IMG/VR virus record: IMGVR_UViG_3300023087_000055 | Span: 1-37,767 of that record | From: a virus | DNA length: 37,767 nt | Strand: one strand, 5' to 3' | Notes under the pieces: generated by a model | What the model was told of the DNA's origin: nothing | The model's database searches: none | The model's input: only the letters and a program-made list of their open reading frames with translations | In this document: positions 25,522 through 33,595 of the stretch, in pieces | Position numbering within the stretch: the stretch's first letter is position 1 | How the letters are laid out: the number at the start of each line of letters is the position of its first letter | Made by a program: the position numbers and the translations under genes

Positions 25522-27498
25522 TTAATACACATCTTTCATCTGATCTGCAAACCAACTTGGACCATTGTATAATTTATCGTCTGTTTTAGGCATATATCCA
25601 CCAGTTGCAAAACCTCCATAAAATTGATACTCTGCCTGAGTTGGTAGTCTTTGTAAAGTTCTTGCGGCCATGTTTGCCATCAGTAAAGCTGAATATCTAT
25701 CCTTTCTTATTTTACTCTTTTTGCCAGTTCCAACAACTACTTCTGGCGTATCCCATCTATCTCTACCAGCAGAAGTTTGAGTCATCTGAATCATAGCTAA
25801 TTCATCTTTTAGCTCTTCGATGTCTAAGACGCATTCTTCAAGGGTGTCAAACATCCTTCCCTTAGTGCCGTCTTCATGGCCAGAAATTGTTAATGTCAAT
25901 GGGTCGAATCTTGGAAATAATAAAGCTTTATCCTCAAAGTCTTTTCTCATGCCGTGGTTTGATTCGGCTAACCAATCGTATTTAGCGAATTGGCACATTT
26001 CTAATATGTGTAGACCACGTTCTCCGTCTGTATCTTTTGGCTTGTCGTCATCTATAACTGGCCAAATAGGAGCCTCTCCATCTTTAATCTTATCATTGTC
26101 ATGAAGGGATTCCATTACAGCAACGCCGCCCCCCTGAGCGTCCATTGCTATATGTATACATGGAAATAACCTCATTAAATCTCTTATTTTCCTAGCACAA
26201 TAAGCATAAAAATCTGTTTCAGTAGAATATCCGCGCTTAACCTTCTCTTTATGTTCTGATCGTGTCGTTGTCCAGCAGTGAACTATCCTGCGATGCGAAG
26301 GGTGTACTTCTAAAACAACAATGCTAAAATTGTCAACTTCAGATGCGGGGTCAACACCGAATATATAACGCTTGTCTTTGTTTCCTAGCAAAACCGCTTC
26401 AAAAAGTATATCATTACCATTTTCATCTTTTATAGCAGAGTCTTCAGAAACAACGCAAGACTCAATCAAAGAACGCTTGAAAAAGCCTTGAGAGTCTCTT
26501 GTAAAACAAGCGCCGTACTCCATTTGGTAAATTCCAGTATGAACGGTGGCCTTAGATCGAGCTACTTGGTCGGCATCCATAAATCCCTTTGGTAGAAGTT
26601 CATATGGCATTCGTATTATAGAATATTGAGTCCAATCAAAACTGTCTGGTGGATCTTCCCCGAATATTTCTCTAAGCCTAGATATATCTCCTCGGCTTTT
26701 AATAATAGACTTCCACTTCTTCCAGTATGTGGCAAAATGATTAAAATCATAATAAGCTGTTCCTGAGAGAATAATCTGATTGTCTTTCTTAACTTCTTTC
26801 TCTTCTGTGTGAAAGGATACACCAAGCTCTTCTGCTTTCTTTTTCGCTGCTAACCTTTTAACGTTTTCTACTGGATCTGCACTAACAGCCGCAAAGCCAG
26901 CAACAACGTTTTCAAATATCTCTCTAGGTATAGACGCAAATTCGTCGGCAATAATATCGTTAGCTCTTTGACCTCTAATCTTCTGGCCGTCGCCAAGAGG
27001 CAAACAAGTGACTGTACTATCATTAAGACGAAGGGTGCATCTATCAGTATCCCTGCGCGGGCCACTGTCTCCGTCGCAAATATCTCTTAACATTGGAGAA
27101 TTGCGCCACATAGTCTCCATGTACTCAAAAAGAACCTTGGACTGTCTGAATGCCGCTCCGACAACAACTACCTTTCTACGGGGCAATATGAGCGCCCTAA
27201 GTACTGCATAGAGAGAAAGCATGAATGATTTACCAAAACCTCGGCTGGCAATGAGCATTGGGAATTTTCTATTCCATATTTCCCTGAGAAATAAAGACTG
27301 GGATGGTAGAAGTTGTATATTCAATATTTCTCTAGTAATAAACGACAGATATTCCGGCCTAGTCATTAACCAAGCAAGTTTAATATTAAAATCGTCATCT
27401 GAAGCGGTAAGTATAGACATTGGGTTAAAGAAGTCTGTTTCCGCACTGTCTAGCCCCAACCAAGCTTCATCAATTGTTTTTAGTTTAGATTTTGCCAC
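25522..27498 (-). CDS. terL: Terminase large subunit
   Basis: The 658-aa packaging motor starts at GTG 27498, overlapping the ClpP-like gene. The ATPase domain has a variant Walker A (ASRGFGKS, residues 84-91), Walker B with catalytic acid (DIIADE, 181-186), and a coupling motif (ILSGTAYYD, near 243). The nuclease domain has acidic residues at Asp383 (FGVDPASEVDN) and Asp453 (AMDAQGGG), plus a likely third acid in IRKDRYSALLMANMAA near the end. It cuts concatemeric DNA and pumps it into the prohead through the portal encoded next door. Type of ends (cos or pac) cannot be told. Confidence 0.92.
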   Translation of the reverse strand: MAKSKLKTIDEAWLGLDSAETDFFNPMSILTASDDDFNIKLAWLMTRPEYLSFITREILNIQLLPSQSLFLREIWNRKFPMLIASRGFGKSFMLSLYAVLRALILPRRKVVVVGAAFRQSKVLFEYMETMWRNSPMLRDICDGDSGPRRDTDRCTLRLNDSTVTCLPLGDGQKIRGQRANDIIADEFASIPREIFENVVAGFAAVSADPVENVKRLAAKKKAEELGVSFHTEEKEVKKDNQIILSGTAYYDFNHFATYWKKWKSIIKSRGDISRLREIFGEDPPDSFDWTQYSIIRMPYELLPKGFMDADQVARSKATVHTGIYQMEYGACFTRDSQGFFKRSLIESCVVSEDSAIKDENGNDILFEAVLLGNKDKRYIFGVDPASEVDNFSIVVLEVHPSHRRIVHCWTTTRSEHKEKVKRGYSTETDFYAYCARKIRDLMRLFPCIHIAMDAQGGGVAVMESLHDNDKIKDGEAPIWPVIDDDKPKDTDGERGLHILEMCQFAKYDWLAESNHGMRKDFEDKALLFPRFDPLTLTISGHEDGTKGRMFDTLEECVLDIEELKDELAMIQMTQTSAGRDRWDTPEVVVGTGKKSKIRKDRYSALLMANMAARTLQRLPTQAEYQFYGGFATGGYMPKTDDKLYNGPSWFADQMKDVY

Positions 27499-28124
27499 GA
27501 ATTAATAACCTTGTCTGCAAAGCCATAGTGAACTGCCTCATGTGCTGTTATGTACCAATCTCCAGATTTTAACTTTGTGCTTAAATAGTTTTTTACTTTT
27601 GTTACTGCATTCTTGCCGTATTTTTCGATAAAGAAATCTCCATTACAGCATTGATTTGCATATATATCAAGCATCGTATCGCATATTTGTGTTTCGTATT
27701 TTATCCAGTTCTGAACATTTAGGTAATCACCGCCTGCGCTCGTGCTGCCGTAATGAGACATAAAATATGTGTGAGGAGTAATCAGCCTAGTGTCTGCCGC
27801 TTGAAATATAATGCTACTCATTGACTCTGCTTGTCCATAAGCAATTATTGTAACATGAGATCTACACATTGTAATTGCATCATATATCGCCATGCCATCG
27901 GGCCATGCTCCACCAACGCTTTGCATGTGAATTATAATTGGTTTATCTGACTTTATATCTAGCGCACGTATATTCTTAATAAATGTATTCGACATTTTAT
28001 ATTCAACTCCGGGATTCTCATCATCTCCAGAGCTATAATAATTGTGTAAGAAAATTTCCCTAGAGTCTATATTAGATCCATGATTGTGAAAATCGTAGAG
28101 AATGTCTTTATCATTGTTGTTCAT
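27480..28124 (-). CDS. ClpP-like serine protease
   Basis: The start is ATG 28124, one base after the stop of the ERCC4 gene; a longer frame overlaps that gene without reason. The 214-aa product has the ClpP triad in order: Ser101 (YGQAESMSS), His124 (YFMSHYGS) and Asp189 (SGDWYITAHEAVHYGFAD), and the IHMQSVGGAWPDGMAIYDAI segment that matches the ClpP IxSPGGxxxxGxxIYD region, with QSVGGAW instead of SPGG. Length is that of ClpP. Placed next to terminase and the nucleases, it may process a virion protein or degrade host proteins. The core also has its own prohead protease, so the two probably have different targets. Confidence 0.85.
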   Translation of the reverse strand: MNNNDKDILYDFHNHGSNIDSREIFLHNYYSSGDDENPGVEYKMSNTFIKNIRALDIKSDKPIIIHMQSVGGAWPDGMAIYDAITMCRSHVTIIAYGQAESMSSIIFQAADTRLITPHTYFMSHYGSTSAGGDYLNVQNWIKYETQICDTMLDIYANQCCNGDFFIEKYGKNAVTKVKNYLSTKLKSGDWYITAHEAVHYGFADKVINSWQNLN

Positions 28125-28125
28125 C

Positions 28126-28629
28126 TTATGTCTTTCTCCCGATAGTATACATTTCGTTAATTCGCTTGAAAATGCTGCTAACAGCAAGGAATGCTGTATG
28201 CTTGTCTCCGCAGAAGAGTACGTGTACGTCATTGTATAACTCAAATTCTATTAAACATTTTAGCATATACTTACCGGTAATTTTAAGCGATGCTTTATTC
28301 TTTACTGGTATTCTTGTGTCTTTAGGGAATTTAATTAGATCTTCAAGAGAAAATTCTAAAACTAGATACTTATGAGGAAAGGGTTCCATTCTTTCTATTT
28401 CATTCAAGAAGGCGTATTTCTTTTGTCCTAGATTTATAGCTAGCTCTTCAACACAGCCTTTTCTTTCTATGCATATTTTGTCTTCCATGCCCTGTATTGA
28501 ATAATCGCCAGTGTCAAGCTTCTGGTCTATCATGCCAGCACAAGTGTTGAATTTACTAAAATAATATCCATCCTGCTCTCTAGTGTCTTTGAGAACAGTG
28601 AAGTCAGGAGCTTTTTTATACTTTGCCAT
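28126..28629 (-). CDS. ERCC4/XPF-type nuclease
   Basis: The 167-aa protein has the ERCC4 nuclease motifs: VLKDTREQ (Asp15, Arg17-Glu18), LDTGDYSI (Gly41-Asp42-Tyr43) and CIERKG (Glu55-Arg56-Lys57), followed by a NLGQKKYAFLNEIERM helix. It is the nuclease domain alone, without helicase or helix-hairpin-helix. Such phage proteins are structure-specific DNA nucleases that can resolve branched DNA before packaging. Its start overlaps the end of the HNH gene by 14 bases, and its stop is one base before the ClpP-like start, so it belongs to the packaging operon. Confidence 0.85.
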   Translation of the reverse strand: MAKYKKAPDFTVLKDTREQDGYYFSKFNTCAGMIDQKLDTGDYSIQGMEDKICIERKGCVEELAINLGQKKYAFLNEIERMEPFPHKYLVLEFSLEDLIKFPKDTRIPVKNKASLKITGKYMLKCLIEFELYNDVHVLFCGDKHTAFLAVSSIFKRINEMYTIGRKT

Positions 28630-28879
28630 TTATAATCTCTCTGAATAAATTTTCGTAGTGGGACTCTTTTCCGGTGATTGATTTATGGCAATGGCGACAA
28701 AGGGTAATACCATTTGATGGTTCATATCTTAAAGCGGAAGCGGTTGACCAAGTTTTTATGTGATGTACATTTAGATCTTTTCTGCTCTTGCAATTTGGCA
28801 TTTGGCATTTAAAACGATCCCTATTCAGGACAGACATTCTAAATTTCTTGTATTCTGGATCTTTGTAATCTCTTTTCAT
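28616..28879 (-). CDS. HNH endonuclease
   Basis: The 87-aa protein is a minimal HNH domain. It has Cys25 and Cys30 (CQMPNC), the HNH histidines at 39-40 (LNVHHIKTW), Asn56 and a second zinc pair CRHCH (Cys61, Cys64, His65). Small HNH proteins beside terminase genes assist DNA cleavage at packaging in many phages, and this position makes that more likely than a homing endonuclease. ATG 28879 overlaps the upstream TGA (ATGA). Confidence 0.85.
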   Translation of the reverse strand: MKRDYKDPEYKKFRMSVLNRDRFKCQMPNCKSRKDLNVHHIKTWSTASALRYEPSNGITLCRHCHKSITGKESHYENLFREIINGKV

Positions 28880-29124
28880 AATGCATATACTTTATCTATG
28901 CGTAAGTGTTTTCTAATTTTCCTACAAATAATCCTAGTTGAAATAGAATCTTCTTGCTTCATAATTAATCTCATTAATCTTAACATAGCAATGTTACAAG
29001 CGTCGTCAGGATCTGAGGCCTCAATGAAAATAATTGTAAAAGGTGAGTGGAATTCATATAAATCAAAACGCATTAAATAAGGAAATACATCAAAGAAGTC
29101 TATGAAAATCTTATAGTTCTGCAT
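28876..29124 (-). CDS. Unknown small protein
   Basis: The 82-aa product starts MQNYKIFIDFFDVFPYLMRF at ATG 29124 (the frame also has a TTG one codon upstream). It overlaps the end of the dehydratase gene by 14 bases and is ATGA-coupled to the HNH gene. The first half is aromatic and beta-prone (FTIIFIEASDPDDACNIAML) and the second half is basic and helical (RIICRKIRKHLRIDKV). No family recognised. It may be a small accessory protein of the nuclease/packaging group. Confidence 0.65.
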   Translation of the reverse strand: MQNYKIFIDFFDVFPYLMRFDLYEFHSPFTIIFIEASDPDDACNIAMLRLMRLIMKQEDSISTRIICRKIRKHLRIDKVYAL

Positions 29125-30148
29125 CAATCATAAGTTTTACTAACCCCTCCAAGTCGGTCTTTGGCTGCCAACCAAGATTATTTTTAGCCTTTGAAAAATC
29201 TCCTCTTAGATAATCTACTTCTGATGGTCTATAAAATTCTTTGTCTATTAGATAAAGTTTCTTATAATCTGTTATTCCGGCGCTATAGAAGGCTATATTT
29301 AAAAACTCTGCTATTGTATGAGTTTTTCCTGTACAAACAACGTAATCGTCTGGTTTATCTTGCTGTAACATTAACCACATGGCTTCTACATAATCGCCAG
29401 CGTAACCCCAGTCTCTATAGGCTTCTAGATTGCCAAGTCTTAGCTTTGGAAACTTGTCGTTATTTATGCTAATGTAGTCGTCGCTGAAAAACAGTATTGG
29501 GTTTTCGTAAGAATTTCTCCAGTGAATAAAATCGGCTATCCATTTGATAATTTTTTTAGTGACAAAGTTTTCGCCCCTGCGTGGACCTTCGTGATTAAAT
29601 AATATACCGCAGCTAGCGTGTAAGCCATAACCATCGCGATACAAACCAACGGCATAATGCGCAGCACACTTAGAAATAGCATATGGAGACTGCGGCATGA
29701 ATTTAGTGTTTTCATTTTGGTATTTATTTCCATTTTTGTCTACGTCATAAGAACTTCCAAACATTTCGCTGGAAGAAGCTTGATAAAACTTAACATGTCG
29801 CCTATTTAGGTCTACGAGGCTCTGTAATAAGTTTAGGCAGCCTTTCCCGGTAATATCCCATGTAAGTGCTGGTTGCTTAAAGGAAGTTGCCACATGCGAC
29901 TGTGCCGCTAGATTGTAGACTTCATCAACATCTTCGTTATCTTTGAATATATTAATTACACTACTAACATCTGTGATGTCTCCCTCGACTAGCTTGAACC
30001 TTTCGTTATGTAAAATATGTTTTATTCTTTGTGTATTGTCTGTGCTGCAACGTCTGGCGACACCAACAACTTCATAGCCTTTTTCTAAAAGAAAATCTGC
30101 AAGGTGACTTCCATCTTGTCCTGTAATACCGGTTATTATTGCTTTCAT
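29111..30148 (-). CDS. gmd: GDP-mannose 4,6-dehydratase
   Basis: The 345-aa enzyme converts GDP-D-mannose to GDP-4-keto-6-deoxy-D-mannose, the precursor of fucose, rhamnose and perosamine-type sugars. It is an extended short-chain dehydrogenase: NAD(P)-binding GITGQDG at 7-13, SSSEMFG at 125-131 (catalytic Ser/Thr and Glu), and Tyr156-xxx-Lys160 in SPYAISK. It also has NHEGPRRGENFVTKKI, typical of Gmd, and the usual length. A strong AAGGA site precedes the ATG. No fucose synthase or reductase is visible in the window, so the keto sugar must be finished by host enzymes or genes outside it. It sits with a glycosyltransferase and a sulfotransferase. Confidence 0.92.
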   Translation of the reverse strand: MKAIITGITGQDGSHLADFLLEKGYEVVGVARRCSTDNTQRIKHILHNERFKLVEGDITDVSSVINIFKDNEDVDEVYNLAAQSHVATSFKQPALTWDITGKGCLNLLQSLVDLNRRHVKFYQASSSEMFGSSYDVDKNGNKYQNENTKFMPQSPYAISKCAAHYAVGLYRDGYGLHASCGILFNHEGPRRGENFVTKKIIKWIADFIHWRNSYENPILFFSDDYISINNDKFPKLRLGNLEAYRDWGYAGDYVEAMWLMLQQDKPDDYVVCTGKTHTIAEFLNIAFYSAGITDYKKLYLIDKEFYRPSEVDYLRGDFSKAKNNLGWQPKTDLEGLVKLMIDAEL

Positions 30149-30150
30149 GT

Positions 30151-30888
30151 TTATTTCCTTAATTCATTTAGTGATATTTTTTCTTCTTCTTCTAGAATTT
30201 TTTTATTGTATCTTTTACCGCCTTTCGGATGCCAAGCAGATAATGCTAAATGAGAAGAAACAGTGTGTCCGGGCTTTGGCGGTCTTAGAGAAAAAAACAT
30301 ATCATTGTAATCCAAGTAAGTGTCTTTTCTTTTTGATAAAGTATTTATTATGTCTGACTTTGTGATTTTTATTCCTTCGGTGTATCTATGAAGCCACCTC
30401 ATTACGCCATTAGTGAAAAGAATAGGCGCTGGAACAAAGCTTGGTCGATAAAAAGAGCTTATGTGTTTTACGAAGGGTTGATCTGGAGAATAGCCAAAAA
30501 TACCATCAGTAATCCAATGAGAACCTTTTTCTGGTATTACAAAGAAAAAATCTTTTGAAAGAATTTTATCTGGTAGCGGCTGGTGAAATCTAATGTCACA
30601 ATCAACATAAAATCCACCAAAATAATTTACTAATTGGACTCTGAAAACGCCAGACATTAAAACATTTAGATGGGTTTGATTGTTAGTAATTCTTTTTTTG
30701 AGTATCTCTATACCAGACATCTGCTCTTCCGTTAATATGGAAAAAAGAAAATCAAGATCTGAATAAGACCACATCTTATGTTCAAATTCTGGATTTTGAT
30801 TTATTGAAGACGATATACATTCAAAAACAGTTTTTGGCACTGCTTCTGATTCGTCTAGCCATATATGATGTATTATTTTTGGTATCAC
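30151..30888 (-). CDS. Glycosyltransferase with DxD motif (OCH1-like)
   Basis: The 245-aa enzyme starts MIPKIIHHIWLDESEAVPKT, the N-terminus typical of the Gly_transf_sug/mannosyltransferase OCH1-like family, and carries the sugar-nucleotide/metal motif GGFYVDCDIRF with DxD at 96-98. It starts with GTG 30888, whose GTGA overlaps the sulfotransferase stop; there is no ribosome site, so translation depends on re-initiation. The nearby Gmd suggests a GDP-sugar donor, but this is inference. It could glycosylate a virion fibre or a host surface glycan. No membrane segment is seen. Confidence 0.82.
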   Translation of the reverse strand: MIPKIIHHIWLDESEAVPKTVFECISSSINQNPEFEHKMWSYSDLDFLFSILTEEQMSGIEILKKRITNNQTHLNVLMSGVFRVQLVNYFGGFYVDCDIRFHQPLPDKILSKDFFFVIPEKGSHWITDGIFGYSPDQPFVKHISSFYRPSFVPAPILFTNGVMRWLHRYTEGIKITKSDIINTLSKRKDTYLDYNDMFFSLRPPKPGHTVSSHLALSAWHPKGGKRYNKKILEEEEKISLNELRK

Positions 30889-31496
30889 TTTTTATAACCA
30901 AACAGTTTGAAGTCTTCTTTGTAAATAGAATATACTATGTCTTTTGTTTTTTGAGTGTAAGCATCTAGGGGCGATTTGTATTTTCTGGTTTTTCCAGTTT
31001 TAGAATAATGATAGGGGGTTGATAGGCCAATCTTTTTTAAATCTGCCTTAAAGTTTTCAAGGTGTACTACTGAGCTTACGGTATAGTCATTATCTTGATA
31101 ATAAAAATTTTGTCCAGCGAAATGACCTCTTGAGTATTTAGCACTACTAGCTTTGAAGCGTCTTTCTAGAGTATTTAAAACGAAGGTTTCGAAGTCCATG
31201 TTTTTGGAATGTCCATTGTAAAAATAGGAAGACAATATTCTTTCGTATGGTCTTCTTACAGTAACTATGGTGTCATACTCTTTTAAATTTATGCCCAGAA
31301 TGTTGTATAGCCTGATGTCGGCGTGTTGAAGATATACGTTAAATTCTCTATCTATGCCAAACATTATGTCTCTATTTGCAACCTTGGCGTTGAGTGTAAC
31401 GTTTGGCAAATACTGGTCACGCAGAGCGTGTTCTAAGGAAGTTCCTCCGGTTTTGCCGGGATGTAGTAGAATTATTTTGGGCGATTCGATTTTCAT
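30885..31496 (-). CDS. Sulfotransferase (Sulfotransfer_2 type)
   Basis: The 203-aa protein shows both PAPS-binding signatures of carbohydrate sulfotransferases. The 5'-phosphosulfate loop is LLHPGKTGGTSLE (12-22, compare HIPKTGGTSL), and the 3'-phosphate motif is VTVRRPYERILSSYFY (compare VRNPYDRLVSAY, residues 79-93). It would transfer sulfate from PAPS to a sugar hydroxyl. Unlike animal Golgi enzymes it has no N-terminal membrane anchor. It overlaps the small membrane peptide upstream (ATGA) and the glycosyltransferase downstream (GTGA), so the cassette is translated as one string. Confidence 0.85.
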   Translation of the reverse strand: MKIESPKIILLHPGKTGGTSLEHALRDQYLPNVTLNAKVANRDIMFGIDREFNVYLQHADIRLYNILGINLKEYDTIVTVRRPYERILSSYFYNGHSKNMDFETFVLNTLERRFKASSAKYSRGHFAGQNFYYQDNDYTVSSVVHLENFKADLKKIGLSTPYHYSKTGKTRKYKSPLDAYTQKTKDIVYSIYKEDFKLFGYKK

Positions 31497-31591
31497 TTAA
31501 CGTTTCTTACTATAAATCCAAGTATTAATAGTTCAACACCTATAGCCACCGACCAGCAGGGTAATATAACCGATAGGGATTCTGGGTCCAT
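31493..31591 (-). CDS. 32-aa single-span membrane peptide
   Basis: This small gene fills the gap between two larger ones. It starts at ATG 31591, six bases after an AAGGA site that lies inside the end of the preceding gene, and stops at 31493 as ATGA overlapping the sulfotransferase start. The peptide starts MDPESLSVILPCW and has one hydrophobic segment (WSVAIGVELLILGFIV) followed by basic RNVK, which suggests N-out/C-in orientation. Perfect spacing on both sides argues for real translation. Function is unknown; it may anchor or couple the sulfotransferase to the membrane, or act in lysis or superinfection exclusion. Confidence 0.7.
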   Translation of the reverse strand: MDPESLSVILPCWSVAIGVELLILGFIVRNVK

Positions 31592-31592
31592 G

Positions 31593-32378
31593 CTAATCCT
31601 TTACTGTTTCTGGACTTAAGAATGGTTGATCGACTGTTCCATCTTCATACTTATGGAAAGATGACAATCTTTCCTCTTCTTTCTTCATCGCTATTCTCAT
31701 CTTTTCCATCTCGATGCCGTAACGCTTCATTCGTTCTGGATCTTGCATCATTGCCGCAACCCAGCTTGTGAAGCTCTGCTTGCTATCTTCCAACCTTTTG
31801 ATTCTTTGTTCGCGGGTTCCTTTCATTTCACGCAACATGCTGGCTTTTTTCGCTTGCAGTTCTCTGTAGTCCCGATTGAGGCTTTCTTGTGAAGCTCTTA
31901 GTGAAGCAACTTGTCGTTCTAGGTTAATAATGTAATCGTGATCCTGCTGATCCTTGTCTCTAGAGCGTTCGTCCTTGATCATTTTATCGTATACGTTAAT
32001 TTGTTCGATATTCTCCTTGTTACCCTTCAGGCATCTATTCATGAGTATCTCTAGCTTAATAACATCAACAACTTGTAATTCTTCTGTTGGGAATACATCA
32101 TCCTTGAACTGTGAGATGATTCTGGACCAGTGATATTTAAACAACTCTAATTCGTGGTCAGTGAACTGGGCCTTTAGTTCAACCCAGTAGGGGCGGTCTT
32201 CAAGTGAATACGCAGCGAACTCTTCATTCGTAAGCCCTACCTTGAACTTGCGCTTAATAAAACTTTCTACAGAAGAAGTATCTCTGTTGAGTTTCTTCGC
32301 AATGTCTTCTGGTGTCATACTATCGACCAAGCGGGCAATTGTACGCTCTTCGTCTTTAGATATTCTACCTTTCTTCAT
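31593..32378 (-). CDS. Helix-turn-helix / coiled-coil protein, possible small terminase
   Basis: The 261-aa protein starts at ATG 32378 (MKKGRISKDEERTIARLVDS); a TTG at 32384 is better spaced from AGGAG and is an alternative start. Residues 1-45 form an HTH-like domain (MTPEDIAKKLNRDTSSVESF), residues 60-130 are helical, and residues 140-205 are a coiled coil (EQINVYDKMIKDERSRDKDQ and later RELQAKKASMLREM). It ends in FHKYEDGTVDQPFLSPETVK. A DNA-binding N-terminus with a coiled coil and position upstream of the packaging genes fits a small terminase subunit. It could also be a transcription regulator that works with the adjacent sigma-like protein. Confidence 0.5.
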   Translation of the reverse strand: MKKGRISKDEERTIARLVDSMTPEDIAKKLNRDTSSVESFIKRKFKVGLTNEEFAAYSLEDRPYWVELKAQFTDHELELFKYHWSRIISQFKDDVFPTEELQVVDVIKLEILMNRCLKGNKENIEQINVYDKMIKDERSRDKDQQDHDYIINLERQVASLRASQESLNRDYRELQAKKASMLREMKGTREQRIKRLEDSKQSFTSWVAAMMQDPERMKRYGIEMEKMRIAMKKEEERLSSFHKYEDGTVDQPFLSPETVKD

Positions 32379-32832
32379 TGTCAATAAAGCTCCTTATGAA
32401 ATCTAAAAGCTTGTCTTTTCTATTTTTCTGTATAGATACGCCATTGCAAAGTTTTAGATAATCTTCTCTTAAGCTAAATGGAATTTTCTCATCTATTTTT
32501 TCCAGTATTTCTTTTTGTATTATATAGTCTTCTAGGTTGTAAGAATCATTTGCTATATTGTCATCTAAGATATATTGGGGAGATTTTATTTTTTTCTTGT
32601 GCTGATTTTCTTTAACGTAATAGTTGTCCCTTACGAAATTCTTAAGCCTATTAGACAAATGCACAGACATAAAATTCTCTAAAGGTCTGTCGTTGTCGTA
32701 TCGAGAAAGGGCTTCGTGGCATATGATGAAAGCTTCTTGCTTAATGTCTTCTAAGTCGTAATCTCTAAAAGTATACTTGTGCGCGATTTTGTTTATTACC
32801 TTCTCTATAATTTTGTAGGTTTGTTCATCCAT
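32365..32832 (-). CDS. Sigma-70 region 2-type factor
   Basis: The 155-aa protein has the region 2 signature of sigma factors: YDLEDIKQEAFIICHEALSR (region 2.1-2.2, core-RNA-polymerase contact), then PLENFMSVHLSNRLKNFVRD (2.3-2.4, -10 recognition and melting). The C-terminal third (LREDYLKLCNGVSIQKNRKD) might be a reduced region 4 but lacks a clear helix-turn-helix. Length is in the range of phage late sigma factors. It overlaps the HTH protein by 14 bases or more. Because it lies in the late operon next to an HTH protein, it may drive the late promoter family described here; that link is inference. Confidence 0.7.
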   Translation of the reverse strand: MDEQTYKIIEKVINKIAHKYTFRDYDLEDIKQEAFIICHEALSRYDNDRPLENFMSVHLSNRLKNFVRDNYYVKENQHKKKIKSPQYILDDNIANDSYNLEDYIIQKEILEKIDEKIPFSLREDYLKLCNGVSIQKNRKDKLLDFIRSFIDNEER

Positions 32833-32833
32833 A

Positions 32834-33595
32834 TTATTTATCTAATAATGTCTTCCATTTATCACCATCATAGTATTGAAGGCAATTAGAAGATTTATTG
32901 TAGAAAATCGTGCCAGTTTTAGCATCTGGAGCATCGTGCGGCGACAATAGAAGTTGTTTAGTTTTTATTTTTCTGACATCAAGCTGAGAGCTTTTTAAGA
33001 TGAGTTGCTTAGTATATGATTTTATGCTTTCGTTAACAGTCTCTGATATCGGCAGGGATTCTATTAAGCCTTCTTTTCTTCCAAGTAAAGAATTTTCTTC
33101 AATATATGCTGGAAATGGTGTGAATTCTTGTTCTCCACAAACTATAACGGAGTTTGGTTGTATAAAAAACTCTGATAGATTTACAGGTACATAATTTTTT
33201 ATAATTAAATATGTGCCATCTGTGTCGCTATAAAATTTTGTTGGGCCATTTGTAACAGGGCTAAATTTCCCGCTTGATGAAATAGTATAAAGCGGCCTCT
33301 TTCTAAATAATGTATTATGGTCTTTAGAGATGCTTGCGATTCCAACTTCGGCTAGTATTGTCTTATAATCTGGGCCATTCATCTGTACAATATACATAAA
33401 TTCATCATCGCTACTAAAGCTTTGATAGAAATGGCTTTTTGAAAGATCAACTGAATTATTGTCAAATGCCGATTTAACGAAAATATCGTGTTTCGCTAGA
33501 TTTTTTGTTCCAAATAGGGATATGTCGTCAGAGTCTTGCTTTTGTTTACCTAATTCAACTATCCCGTGAGTCGTCGTTTTTATCCTCTGGTGCAT
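32834..33595 (-). CDS. Unknown virion-like protein
   Basis: The 253-aa protein starts MHQRIKTTTHGIVELGKQKQ after GAGGAAG. It is mostly beta-prone (DYKTILAEVGIASISKD, GTYLIIKNYVPVNLSEFFIQ), and its C-terminus (DAKTGTIFYNKSSNCLQYYD followed by GDKWKTLL) has the pattern of the short fibre/trimerisation strand found at the end of many phage surface proteins. It overlaps the previous small gene by 41 bases in another frame. The stop is one base from the sigma factor start. The role is unknown; virion association is an inference from the C-terminal pattern. Confidence 0.6.
   Translation of the reverse strand: MHQRIKTTTHGIVELGKQKQDSDDISLFGTKNLAKHDIFVKSAFDNNSVDLSKSHFYQSFSSDDEFMYIVQMNGPDYKTILAEVGIASISKDHNTLFRKRPLYTISSSGKFSPVTNGPTKFYSDTDGTYLIIKNYVPVNLSEFFIQPNSVIVCGEQEFTPFPAYIEENSLLGRKEGLIESLPISETVNESIKSYTKQLILKSSQLDVRKIKTKQLLLSPHDAPDAKTGTIFYNKSSNCLQYYDGDKWKTLLDK

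Noticed and set aside
25520-25535. Late promoter before the portal gene
   Set aside because: Only GTGTATTAAT is shared and it overlaps the terminase stop codons; a six-base core is expected many times by chance, so I did not list it as a feature.
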